In this document: positions 32,925 to 43,457 of the stretch, piece after piece
Layout: the number at the start of each line of letters is the position of its first letter
Position numbering within the stretch: the first letter of the stretch is position 1
Assembly: GCF_963924675.1 (NCBI RefSeq)
Contig: NC_089238.1
Coordinates: 42,240,879 to 42,304,878 of the forward strand
Length of the DNA: 64,000 nucleotides
DNA from: Phocoena phocoena
Lineage: Eukaryota > Chordata > Mammalia > Artiodactyla > Phocoenidae
Reading direction: 5' to 3'
Program-made: the position numbers and the translations under genes
Notes under the pieces: model-generated
Told to the model about the DNA's origin: nothing
The model's database searches: none
Seen by the model: the letters and a program-made list of their open reading frames with translations, nothing else

Positions 32925-33050
32925 GGGACCTCCCTGGAGGTCCAGTGGTTAAGATGCCACTCTTCTACTGCAGGGGGCATGGGTTCAACCCCTGGTCTGG
33001 GAACTAAAGATCCTGCATGCTGTGTGGCACGGCCAAAAAAAAAAAAAAAA
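32925..33050 (+). mobile_element. CHR-type SINE, short body
   Basis: GGGACCTCCCTGGAGGTCCA head, B box GGTTCAACCCCTGG, poly-A tail of about 17. TSD aggatgctgagtttgg / aggttgctgagcgtgg at 32910-32925 and 33051-33066. Confidence 0.93.
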
Positions 33051-33101
33051 AGGTTGCTGAGCGTGGGCGGATATGGGCGGACTAAAGAAGGTCCCCCCAC
33101 C

Positions 33102-33130
33102 TGGCGGGGTGGGGGGTGGGTGATTGGGGT
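33102..33130 (+). other. G-quadruplex-type motif
   Basis: Runs of 4, 6, 3 and 4 G separated by 1, 1 and 5 bases (ggggtggggggtggg then tgattgggg). It satisfies the usual four-run rule. Confidence 0.75.
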
Positions 33131-33199
33131 ATACTTCCTGGACTTGTGCCCGTACAACTTGCCCAAATTTCCTTTCCCGATCCCACGCTGCTCCTGCCG

Positions 33200-33375
33200 T
33201 CAGCACCACTCAGTCTGCCTAAAATCATCCTCCTCTGATCATTTCACTGTTTGTGTGCCCAGATTTCATTTCATCAACTAAATTGGGCTCCTCTTGTTCC
33301 CTCTCACTGTAACACCTAGTAGGCCCTGAATCCTCCGTATGAGAGAGTGAGTGAATAATGAATTGGCAGATGGAT
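33200..33375 (+). mobile_element. L2-like LINE 3' end
   Basis: 'ttgtgtgcccagatttcatt', 'cactgtaacacctagtaggc' and 'gagagagtgagtgaataatg' suggest a decayed L2 tail. Confidence 0.45.
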
Positions 33376-33554
33376 GATCTGGTACAGTTGATAAGTGTAC
33401 TAGGGAATGGTGAGAGCCCTCCTTCTTCCTATCATCTATCAACCTGCTTTGCAGACAGACCCCTTATCCATCTCTTCCTGTCTATATATGATTTTTGAAA
33501 TATGATTATTTCCTCATTTATGGGTTCTTTAGAAGCAGCATGTAGAACAAGCCA

Positions 33555-33812
33555 GGAGGCCTCACATAAGGAAGTGGTTAAAAGCACAGACGCAAGCCAG
33601 ACGTCAAGGTTCAAATCTTGGCTTCGTTATTTACTAGGTCAGTGCCTTGGGACATGTTACTTTACCTCTCTGTGCCTCAGTGTCCACAACTGCCAAATGG
33701 GGATAATAAGAGTACCATGCTCATAGGGTCACTGGGAGGTTATACAAGTTGTTATCTGTAAAGCGACTAGAACAGTGCCTGGCCCTTGGTAAGTACTATG
33801 AAAAGGTATACT
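33555..33812 (+). mobile_element. MIR SINE, nearly full length
   Basis: 'gtggttaaaagcacagacgc', 'gttcaaatcttggcttcgtt', 'tttacctctctgtgcctcag', 'ataataagagtaccatgctc' and 'acagtgcctggcccttggta' in order. Confidence 0.9.
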
Positions 33813-33819
33813 GTTCTTG

Positions 33820-34930
33820 ACAGCTTGTGTGCTGGACCTGTGATTCACTTGCCTGGTCTCAGGTAGTCAGGAAGGCTGAGAACATCCTCTAGAATGGTGA
33901 ACAGAGGAAGGGTGATCTTTCCCCACACACATCAAAGAATTCAAGCTGGAGGTAAACGGTCTTTGTCCCCAGCACGTGGCCACTGGGCTGTGGGCTTGCC
34001 TGGGGCCATCACAGTCTAGTAACCACTTTCATAAGAACTAGAAAGACCTTCTTCTCCTGTCCCCATCGTGGGTTCTGTGATTGAGTCTTGTCAGGAAGCT
34101 CCCTGACCTCCTCCACTTTGAAGCCCTTGGGGCTGATGGCCTTTCCACTTCCTCTCACTGCTAATTGGCAGTCGGTGGGTTGGCTTTGGGAGGCAGATGG
34201 TGATACTTGGGCTTGGCTGGCATTGAAACTATTTGGTAGAATTTGGATTTAGTGAGTTTGCAAGGCCGAAGGGCCAATGCATTTAACTTGGGCATCCTCT
34301 GGACCTTGATTGCATCTGTTTCTTCTAAGTCAGTGGAGCTCCCAGCTGCCTCCTACCCACCTAGTAGGAAAGGAATCAGGGTGTGCACCCTGACATCTGA
34401 GACTGAGCATTTCGTACTCTGGGCCAGCTCAAAGACACTTGGCTAAGTCTCTGGCTCTGAGATGTTCTTGGAAGCTTGGGGGATTTTGTACTATGGCTTT
34501 CTGGCAAGGCTGCCTCTGATCTGGAGGGAACAGGAGACGTTTCTGCCTTCCAACCCAGGGCTCAACTCAGCAGAAGGATGCACTCAATCTTGGGGAGCAA
34601 GAGGCCAAGTGGTGCCACTCTCCAAGCCTGGGATGTTATGGAGGAGCTGTACAGATGGCTGTCAGGCCAGAGGTCAAGGGTGGAGTGAGCTGAGACCTCC
34701 ACTTCCAGGGGCTGACTGTGGGGTCACAAGGACCATGCAAAGTTTTGGTAATGCTGGGGTTCCTAATAACTGCCAGGAGATGTCAATTCCGACAGTTGTC
34801 ACCTCCAGCACCCTAGACACAGTGTTGGCTCGTTCATGTGGGGAATTGGCACCCACCTGACCTCGACGATTTACCGTTCCATATTCTGCAAAGGAGCAAT
34901 GACACCACAATATATCCTGTTCTTCACAGA
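33820..34930. other. Single-copy intergenic DNA
   Basis: No repeat named. The frame at 34462-34860 (132 codons) has no family I recognise and no splice context, so it is not called. Confidence 0.5.
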
Positions 34931-34949
34931 AGACCCTCAGGAGTTTCCT

Positions 34950-35428
34950 TCTTTTAAAAACTTTTTATTTTGAAATAATTTCAAACTTATAGAAAAGCTG
35001 CAATAATATAAAGAATTCCCATATATCCTTCAGCCTGTTCACATTTCGCTGCATTTATTCCATCTCTTTCCATGTATATGTGTGTACATATATGTGTGTG
35101 TATATATACAGAATTTTTTTCTGAACAACTTGAAAATAAGCTGTAGACACACTTACCCCTTGATACTTCAGTTTGTGTTTCCTAAGAACAAATTATTTTA
35201 TTACGTAACCACAGTATAAGTATCAAATTCAGAAAAGGTAACATTGATCCAATGCTATTATCTACTCTACAGTTTGTATTCCAGTTTCACCAGTTTCCAA
35301 TAATGTATTTTATAGCTGTTTTCCCTTTATCAAGGAACTCATCCAGGATAAGCATTACATTTTATAGATAGGCGCCTTTAAGGTCTTTACTCTAGAATTG
35401 TTCCTCAATCTTTCTTTGTCTTTCATGT
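34950..35428 (-). mobile_element. Old antisense L1 fragment with TSD
   Basis: 'actttttattttgaaataat', 'tcaaacttatagaaaagctg', 'gtttcctaagaacaaattat', 'cattgatccaatgctattat' and 'ctttctttgtctttcatgtc' are antisense L1. Flanking cctcaggagtttcct (34935-34949) and cctcaggagttttct (35429-35443) fit a 15-bp TSD. Confidence 0.82.
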
Positions 35429-35444
35429 CCTCAGGAGTTTTCTA

Positions 35445-35965
35445 AACGAATTTAAATCTAAAAGGATTCTCGTGGCTGTCACTTCTCTAAATGCTAACTC
35501 AAAAAGAAAAGACCTTTTCAGTTCCTTACCTTTGAAGCCTCAAGACAGGTGGGTTTGACAACAATCTATTTTGGTCACGCCTGGGCATTTTTGGCTTATC
35601 CATCTACACTGGTCTCAAATGATCCTGGGGTTTGCTCTTGGGTACACAGTAGATGCTAATAAGTATTTGCTGATTTGCCAGGAGAGAAAGTGGATTTGAC
35701 TTCTGGATTAAATAACCTAAACGACATTCCAGGAAGGGTTTTGCTAGAGAGACAAAGTGTTGGCACTTCCAGAGGTGAATACCTGGGGCATCAACCCAAG
35801 TACAGCGGCAGGCTTGGAGTTCTTTATCTTATTTCTGTTAGGCACCAAGTACACTAAGGCTCTCCTCAAATTCCCCTGCAGGAGAGTCAGGAAGCTCCAT
35901 TGCAGGTTCAATTCATCACATGGAGGGAGTGAATCACAGTGATGTTAGGATCCTACAAACTTTGA
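35445..35965. other. Single-copy intergenic DNA
   Basis: Nothing recognised. Confidence 0.5.
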
Positions 35966-35968
35966 CAT

Positions 35969-36185
35969 TTTTTTTGTTTTTTTGTTTTTTTTTGCCATAC
36001 GCGGGCCTCTCACTGTTGTGGCCTCTCCCGTTGTGGAGCACAGGCTCCAGACGCGCAGGCTCAGCGGCCATGGCTCACGGACCCAGCCGCTCTGTGGCAT
36101 GTGGGATCCTCCCGGACCGGGGCACGAACCCGTGTCCCCTGCATCGGCAGGCGGACTCTCAACCACTGCGCCACCAGGGAAGCCC
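35969..36185 (-). mobile_element. CHR-type SINE (short, young type)
   Basis: T/G-rich tail, GCCATACGCGGGCCTCTCAC to CCACCAGGGAAGCCC. The TSD is weak (tgacatttttt / tgacgtgtatttttt). Confidence 0.94.
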
Positions 36186-36299
36186 TGACGTGTATTTTTT
36201 TGACCTCCTGCCTGGAGTCTATAAATTTGGATCATCTCCTTAGGAACAACAGAGAATAGAGCTTTGAAGTCAACCTCTTCATAATAACCAGCCTCCAAG

Positions 36300-36785
36300 A
36301 TGGCTCCAACCTTGCCTCCCCTGGTATCCCCCCCTTTTATGTAATTAGTCCCCTCCCACATGAATCAGGGCTGGCCTATGTAGAATGTGGTGAAAGTGAC
36401 ACATATGAGGCTAAGTCGTAAAAGATAATGCAGCCTCCATCTTGGTCTCCTGGCTAGTTTGTTTTAGAGGAAGCCAGCTACTTTGAGGACACTCAGGCAT
36501 TCCAGTGGGGAAGCCCATGTAGAAGGGAACTGAGGCTCCCAACCAACTAACTTGCCAGCTGTATGAGTGTCATCTTAGAAATGGATCTTGTAGCTCCAGC
36601 CAAGCCTTCAGATGACTGCCACGTAGACCATCATCTAATTGCAGCCTCATGAGAGACCTGGAGGCAGACCCTCCTATTCAAGGTGCTCCCAAATTTCTGA
36701 CTCACAGAAACTGAGAGAGATAAGTTACTATTATTTTAACTCATGAAGCTTTGGGAGTTATTTCCTGTGCAGGAATACATAATTG
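36300..36785 (+). mobile_element. Solo LTR of MaLR (MLT1-like) type
   Basis: Several phrases recur in MaLR LTRs: 'gtagaatgtggtgaaagtga', 'aatgcagcctccatcttggt', 'gaggacactcaggcattcca', 'gccttcagatgactgccacg', 'cctcatgagagacctggagg' and 'ctcacagaaactgagagaga'. No internal retroviral gene is adjacent. Family name tentative. Confidence 0.65.
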
Positions 36786-36794
36786 ATACATTAT

Positions 36795-37365
36795 TCCATT
36801 GAAAATTGTAAAGAGGCACATGATCCAGCAATTCCACTCCTAGATATATACCCAAGAGAATTTGAAACATGTTCAAACAAAATGTTGTACAACATATTCA
36901 TTGCAGCATTACTCACAATAGCCAAAAAAAGTGGAAACAACCCAAATGGTCACCAGCTGATGAAGAGAGAAATGAAACGTGGTACATTCATACAGCGGAA
37001 TATTATTTGGCCATAAAAAGGAATGAAATACTGATACATGCTACAATGTGGATGAACCTTGAAAACATTAGGCTAAGTGAAAGAAGCCAGCCACAAAGAC
37101 CACATATTGTAAGATTCATTTGTATGACACATCCAGAATAGGCAAATCTATAGAGAATAGAAAGTGGATTAGTGGTTGCCTAGGGCTGTGGAGGTACAGG
37201 GTTTCTTTTTGGAGTGGTGATGAGAATGTTCTAAAATTGGTTGTGGTGATGGTTGCACAACTCTGTGAGTATACTAAGAGCCATTGAATTGTTCACTTTA
37301 AATAGGTAAATTGTATATGTGAACTATATCTCAATAAGGCTGTTATAAAAAAATTATAAAGAGAC
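36795..37365 (+). mobile_element. Old L1 3' end
   Basis: 'gatccagcaattccactcct', 'cattgcagcattactcacaa', 'gaatattatttggccataaa', 'cattaggctaagtgaaagaa' and 'gtggtgatggttgcacaact', ending 'gaactatatctcaataaggc'. Starts within a few bases of the MaLR LTR end. Confidence 0.85.
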
Positions 37366-37369
37366 AAGC

Positions 37370-37857
37370 TATCCTAGGGACCTCATAGGGGTTTAGTTCC
37401 TGTTCTTTTCAACTAAGATACTAGTGTCTCTTTTGCCAGGTGCTTAGAGAAGGTCCTAAGAGATTTACCTGGCTACATGGTGGAAAAGAACTGCTGGAAT
37501 TAAAAGGGAGGAGCAAAAGGAATGTTCTGCTAAAATAATTAAAGAATCATTCTAACCTACCAAATGCTGTACAATCAGAATCATGACTCGTAACCCTGAC
37601 AAAGATTAGACTTTGGGGAGAAAATTAATAATAGAACCTGGATTCCTAATTAAGTCCTGTTAAGAATGTGATATTCCCACCCTCTAAGAATGACGACCAC
37701 TGTCAAGAGCAGTCTTCTTCCTTTGCCTGCTGAAACTTTAGCCCTGCCGAAGCTTTAAGCCTCTCCCCTTTTTTTTAATCGATCCAGATCACTGCTGTTT
37801 CAGCTCAGAGTGTCTACTCTGAACTCTCTGAAGTTACAGATTAGAAGTAGTCGTGGG
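37370..37857. other. Single-copy intergenic DNA
   Basis: Nothing recognised. Confidence 0.5.
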
Positions 37858-37962
37858 ACTTCCCTGGTGGTCCAGTGGTTAGGACTCTGTGCTTCCACTG
37901 CAGGGGGCGTGGGTTTGATCCCAGGTAGGGGAACTAAGATCCTGCAAGCTTCATGGCGCGGC
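37858..37962 (+). mobile_element. CHR-type SINE lacking its A-tail, joined to an L1
   Basis: GGGACTTCCCTGGTGGTCCA head and B box GTTTGATCCCAGG are intact. The copy ends at GCGCGGCC, where other copies continue into poly-A, and L1 ORF2 sequence follows at once. Confidence 0.9.
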
Positions 37963-39005
37963 CAACCTCCTAGACCCATCTCCTAGAGTAATGGAAATAA
38001 AAACAAAAATAAACAAATGGGACCTAATGAAACGTAAAAGCTTTTGTGCAGTAAAGGAGACTATAAACAAGATGAAAAGACAACCCTCAGAATGGGAAAA
38101 AATATTTGCAAACAAATCAACGGACAGAGGATTAATCTCTGAAATATCTAAACAGCTCATGCAGCTCAATATTAGAAAAACAAACAACCCAGTCCAAAAA
38201 TGGGCAGAAGACCTAAATAGACATTTCTCCAAAGAAGACATACAGATGGCCCAGAAGCACATGAAAAGCTGCTCAACATCACTAATTATTAGAGAAATGC
38301 AAATCAAAACTACAATGAGGTATCACCTCACACCAGTCAGAGTGGGCATCATCAGAAAATCTACAAACAACAAATGCTGGAGAGGGTGTGGAGAAAAGGG
38401 AACCCTCTTGGTGGGAATGTAAATTGATACAGCCACTATGGAGAACAGTATGGAGGTTCCTTAAAAAACTAAAAATAGAATTACCATATGACCCAGCAAT
38501 CCCACTCCTGGGCATATACCCTGAGAAAACCATAATTCAAAAAGACACAAGCACCCTAGTATTCATTGAAGCACTATTTACAATAGCCAGGTCATGGAAG
38601 CAACCTAAATGCCCATCAACAGACAGATGAATAGAGAAGATATGGCACATGTATACAATGGAATATTACTCAGCCATAAAAAGGAACAAAATTGGGTCAT
38701 TTGTAGAGACGTGGATGGACCTAGAGACTGTCACACAGAGTGAAGTTAAGTCAGGAAGAGGAAAACAAATATCGTATATTAGTGCATATATGTGGAATCT
38801 AGAAAAATGGTACAGATGAACTGGTATGCAAGGCAGAAATAGAGACACAGATGTAGAGAACAAACATATGGACACCAAGGGGAGAAAGCAGTGGGGGGGA
38901 TGGGTGGTGGTGGTGGTGGGATGAATTGGGAGATTGGGATTGACATATATACACTAATATGTATAAAATAGATAAATAATAAGAACCTGCTGTATAAAAA
39001 AATAA
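37963..39005 (+). mobile_element. 5'-truncated cetacean L1: ORF2 C-terminus and 3'UTR
   Basis: Sense L1: 'ggaaataaaaacaaaaataa', 'gcagaagacctaaatagaca', 'gagaaatgcaaatcaaaact', 'atgacccagcaatcccactc', 'ggaatattactcagccataa', then a GGT-rich 3'UTR tract (38897-38921) and an A-rich end. Frame 37991-38422 (143 codons) is a readable part of the ORF2 C-terminal region, so decay is mild and the copy is fairly young. The catalytic domains are missing. Confidence 0.93.
38897..38921 (+). repeat. GGT-repeat tract in the L1 3'UTR
   Basis: A (GGT)n run preceded by a G-run, typical of the G-rich tract in L1 3'UTRs, with G-quadruplex potential. Confidence 0.8.
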
Positions 39006-39084
39006 ATAAATTAAGTTCATTCCCATTTGGCATATGCAGACCTGTACGTTGGGCTCCAAAAAGTTTTGTAATCATTACTTTTAA

Positions 39085-39231
39085 TTATTTTTAAAATTAT
39101 TATTATTATTATTATTATTTTGTCCATGCTGCGTGGCTTGCAGGATCTTAGCTCCCTGACCAGGGATTGAACTGAGACCACGGCAGTGAAAGAAGCACAG
39201 AGTCCTAACCGCTGGATCGCCAGGGAACTCC
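39085..39231 (-). mobile_element. CHR-type SINE, short body, with (ATT)n tail
   Basis: (ATT)n at about 39094-39119, GCTGCGTGGCTTGCAGGATC, CCAGGGATTGAACTGAGACC, and GGATCGCCAGGGAACTCC. TSD cattactttta on both sides. Confidence 0.92.
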
Positions 39232-39469
39232 CATTACTTTTAAAACAATATCTGACTCTGCTTATTCCTGTTTCCTTTTTCAAAATGTTCTTTTAGAAAC
39301 AATTCTTTATTTTTCAAAATTAGCATTTATAATTTTAGAGATCAAGCATAATCAAGATGGCCTGTAATTATTTAGCATAAATAAAGGACAGAGAAATTAT
39401 AGGGTTTTTTTACACTCTTGTAGAGGTTTTTTTATTTAGATATCATTAACATTCAGATTAAAAGTTTTT

Positions 39470-39605
39470 CCTGTTTTATTGAGATATAATTGACATACAA
39501 CACTGTATAAGTTTAAAGTGCATGGTATAATGATTTGACTTACACATATTGTGAAATTATTACTACAATAAGTTTAGTTAACATTCATCATCTCATATAG
39601 ATAAG
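39470..39605 (-). mobile_element. Old antisense L1 fragment
   Basis: 'gttttattgagatataattg', 'acatacaacactgtataagt', 'aaagtgcatggtataatgat' and 'taacattcatcatctcatat'. Confidence 0.75.
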
Positions 39606-39614
39606 TATTATTGT

Positions 39615-39780
39615 TGGTTTTTTTTTTAAGTGACATGGTATTTAAGGTAAATTGTAGCAGCCTTCTACAGATAAGGAAAGTAAGACCTAAGGACATTTAG
39701 TGACTTACTCAAGTTGATACAGGTAATATAGTGGGGATTCTCAATCTCAAGTTCTACAGTTACTCCATGTTGCCTATACC
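39615..39780 (-). mobile_element. MIR SINE, antisense
   Basis: 'cttctacagataaggaaagt', 'gtgacttactcaagttgata' and 'ctcaatctcaagttctacag' resemble reverse-complement MIR. Confidence 0.55.
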
Positions 39781-39820
39781 CACGTGTAATGGCATTGAAT
39801 AAAAGGGATTCAATATCTCT

Positions 39821-40179
39821 TTTTTTCCTATTTATTTATTTTTGCCTGCGTTGGGTCTTAGTTGCGGCGAGTGGGGGCTACCCTTCGTTGTGGTGCGCGG
39901 GCTTCTCATTGAGGTGGCTTCTCTTGTTGCGGAGCACGGGCTCTAGGCACTCAGGCTTCAGTAGTTGTGACGTGCAGGCTTTAAGGTGTGTGGGCTTCAG
40001 TAGTTGCAGCACGTGGGCTCAGTAGTTGTGGCTTGCAGGCTCTAGAGTGCAGGCTCAGTAGTTGTGGCTCACGGGCTTAGTTGCTCCTCGGCATGTGGGA
40101 TCTTCCCAGACCAGGGCTCAAACCAGTGTCCCCTGCGTTGACAGGCGGATTCTTAATCACTTCTCCACCAGGGAAGTCC
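39821..40179 (-). mobile_element. CHR-type SINE, long body
   Basis: Antisense copy with TAGTTGTGGC motifs and CCACCAGGGAAGTCCC end. TSD-like tcaatatctct / tcaatatgtta. Confidence 0.94.
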
Positions 40180-40199
40180 CTCAATATGTTATGAATGGC

Positions 40200-40630
40200 A
40201 CCCATGCTGACCATACTCAACCGCTAAGTATTGACCTGAGATTGAATTATTCTATCCATCTGAAGCCTTGAATACATAACAAATACATTAATGTGCATTG
40301 TAAGAAATGTAATGAAATATACTCAAATTTCTTTAATTTCTCAACCTCAACCCTTAGTCTTTTATGTTGAAATGAGAAAATTCAGGATCATTTTAATATG
40401 AATTTTTACTCTGGGATCCAGAAGTCTTTCAGAGCTCCCACTTACAAAACAGCTAAACGACTGTGCCAAGAACTTACCCAGATTCATCATTTGGCTGTTA
40501 TTGGTGTCACCAGGAAACCTTTTATTTTTATATATGAAAAAAATGCCTTCTTATCATCATGGTATGCTGGTGGATTTCTTTTGGTGGGATGGGGGTGTTA
40601 GAAGGAGGGATTTTAAAGAGGTACTTACTG
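40200..40630. other. Single-copy intergenic DNA
   Basis: Nothing recognised. Confidence 0.45.
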
Positions 40631-40631
40631 A

Positions 40632-41030
40632 TGTTCAGGGCTGGTACGAGGGTGAGGCAGGTGCAGAATTTAAGGGCGTGAGCAAACCCAAAGCAATCAA
40701 GATAAATGCCATTTTAATGGGATAGTTTTAAAAAATCAAAATTAATGCAAAGAATCCATGATGAACAAAATGCTAAAATTATAAGTAAAGGCAAGACCCA
40801 GCAGGGTTGGGATCAGGAGATGACAAATGATGTGAGTTCTGCAAGTGCAGAGTCAGGTTCTGTTTTATTTAAAATTTTGATATTTTGTTCATCACAGAGA
40901 TTTCTTTTTTTAAAAAGAAAACATTGCAGTAAAATATTATTTATCTTGATTGCTGAATTTTTTGACACCCCCTTAAATTCTGCACTTGAGGCGAATGCCT
41001 CTCTTGCCTCGCCCTAGCCCTGAAGACCTT
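40632..41030. mobile_element. DNA transposon (MITE-like) with long inverted ends
   Basis: The left end 'gggctggtacgagggtgagg', 'caggtgcagaatttaagggc' is the reverse complement of the right end 'cccttaaattctgcacttga', 'tgcctcgccctagccctgaa', apart from an extra ~18 bases on the right. No transposase between the arms. Family not named. Confidence 0.65.
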
Positions 41031-41059
41031 TCCCAGGGAAAGCTGGAAAGAAGCTCGCA

Positions 41060-41745
41060 CACCACCCACCCCACGTGTGCCTGGCTTTGGTGAGCTGAGC
41101 CACATGTGTCTCAGGAAAATTTCTTTCCTTGGTATCACTGATGGTGAGAGGAAACTTTTTTTAACTCTTTCCGTTTGGACACATTTACCTGTTCATGGGG
41201 CAGTCTCTGGCTGGTGGGCAGCTTTCCCAGGTGTTGTCATGGAGTCAGCTGACCCCATAGACCAATGCGGGAGGGAATCTTCCTGCTGAGTCTTGACATT
41301 CCCCGAATGCAAAGTAAAGCTTCTGAAAGTCCTAATGGAGGCCCAAAGGTACACACTATAAGCTTAATAATACTTGTCAAGTTGAATTAAACTTCTGAAT
41401 GTTCTCAAATGCTCCACGTTTCTGAGGTTACCTTTCTTCTAACATCCAAATGAGAGACTTGGGCATCGGCATATAAAACTTGGGATGCTCCCGAGGGGAA
41501 AGGAGGATGGTTTGCGCTGTCTCTGTCCTTTCCTACTCCCAGTTTCTGCTACACTGACTCTCTAACCCTGCAGGACTTCTTGCCCGTGCAGCTGTAGTCC
41601 TCTCTGGGCAATGCTCTTTGCCCCATGCAGACAGTTTCTCTCCCCACCTCTCCAAGGTACCAGTAACAAGCCTTTCTGTGGAACAGATTTTTCCTGAAGG
41701 TTTGTGGGGAGTAGAGAAGGGCATGACAGCACAGTCCAGGACAGG
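41060..41745. other. Single-copy intergenic DNA
   Basis: Nothing recognised. Confidence 0.45.
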
Positions 41746-42124
41746 AAACTATTTAAAATTTTAAAAAGATATGCTTGGATAAACAAGACCTAAGATAATT
41801 CATTGCCAGCAAATCTGCTATGTAAGAAATGCTAAAGGGACATTTCTCAGGGTGAAAGGAAATGATATCTGATAGAAACTTGGATCTCCAGGAAGAATGA
41901 AGGGCAACTAAATATAAGAATAAATATTAGAAACCATTTGAAAATACTTCATTTCTTTAAAATACTTATGAATATTTAAGCAAAACTTTTACATTGTATT
42001 GTGAAGTTTACAACTTATGAAAATGTAACATAATACATATTTTAATATAAAGTGGCACAATATTAATTCTAAAGAGACTGTTAAATGTTAAGGATATGTA
42101 TTTTAATTTCTACAGTGACCACTT

Positions 42125-42880
42125 AATTTAATTTAATTTTTATCTTATATTGGAGTACAGTTGATTTACAGTATTGTGTTAGTTTCAGGTGTACAAGAAA
42201 ATGATTCAGTTATACATGTACATATATCCATTCTTTTTCCGATTCTTTTCCAATATAGGCCATTACAGAGTATTGAGTACAGTCCCCTGTGTTATACAGT
42301 AGGTCCTTGTTGATTATCTATTTTATATATAGTAGTGTGTATATGTAAATCTCAAACTCCTAATTTATCCCTCCTGCCCACCTTTCCCCTTTGGTAACCA
42401 TAAGTTTGTTTTTGAAGTCTGTGAGTCTGTTTCTATTTTGTAAATAAGTTCATTTTTATCATTTTTTTTTAGATTCCACATATAACTGATATCATGTGAT
42501 ATTTGTCTTTCTCTGCCTGACTTAACTTCGCTTAGTATGATAACCTCTAGGTCCATCCACGTTGCTACAAATGGCATTATTGCATTCTTTTTTATGGCTG
42601 AGTAGTATTCCGTTGTTATATATGTACCACATCTTCTTTATCCATACCTATGTTGATAGACATTTAGGTTGCTTCCATGTCTTGACTATAGTGAATAGTG
42701 CTGCAATGAACACTGGGGTGCATGTATCTTTTCAAATTATGGTTTTCTCTGGATATATGCCCAGGAGTGGGATTGCTGGATCATATGGTAGTTCTGTTTT
42801 TAGTATTTTGAAGGAACCTCCATACTGTTCTCCATAGTGGCTGCACCAACTTACATTCCCACCAACAGTGTAGGAGGGTA
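42125..42880 (-). mobile_element. Antisense L1 inserted in the old L1
   Basis: 'tggagtacagttgatttaca', 'gacttaacttcgcttagtat', 'gcattcttttttatggctga', 'caaattatggttttctctgg' and 'tggctgcaccaacttacatt'. Truncated 3' end of an L1 with a 12-bp TSD, cagtgaccactt (42113-42124) / cggtgaccactt (42881-42892). Without it the host L1 is continuous. Confidence 0.93.
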
Positions 42881-43099
42881 CGGTGACCACTTTAAAAATG
42901 CAAAGAAGCATAACAAAAAAAGCTAAAAGATAAAGTAGATTTCTAAAGAAATATTTAATTAACCCAAAAGAAGACAAGATAGGAAGACAGGAGAAACAAA
43001 AAAACACCAGGGGACAAAGGGAAAACAAATAGTAAAATGGTAGACCTATATCCAACCAAATCAATGATTACATTAAAAGTTAATAGTCTGTAACACTTC

Positions 43100-43457
43100 A
43101 GGGACTTCCCTGGTGGCGCAGTGGGTAAGAATCCACCTGACAATACAGGGGACACTGGTTCAATACCTGGTCCAGGAAGATCCCACATGCCGCGGAGCAA
43201 CTAAGCCTGTGCACCACAACTACTGAGCCTGTGCTCTAGAGCCCGCGAGCCACAGCTACTGAGCCCGTGTGCCACAACTACTGAAGCCTGCACACCTAGA
43301 GCCCGTGCTCCTCAACAAGAGAAGCCACCGTAATGAGAAGCCTGCATACTGCAAGGAAGAGTAGCCCCCACTCACCTCAACTAGAGAAAGCCCACACGCA
43401 GCAACAAAGACCCAACGCCACCAAAAATAAATAAATAAATAAATTTATTTTTAAAAA
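43100..43457 (+). mobile_element. CHR-type SINE, long body
   Basis: Full copy with repeated CCACAACTACTGA units and (AAAT)n tail. TSD tagtctgtaacacttc / tagtctataacattcc at 43084-43099 and 43458-43473. Confidence 0.95.

Noticed and set aside
36300..36785. Endogenous retrovirus with coding genes
   Set aside because: Only a solo MaLR-type LTR is visible; no gag, pol or env sequence is next to it.
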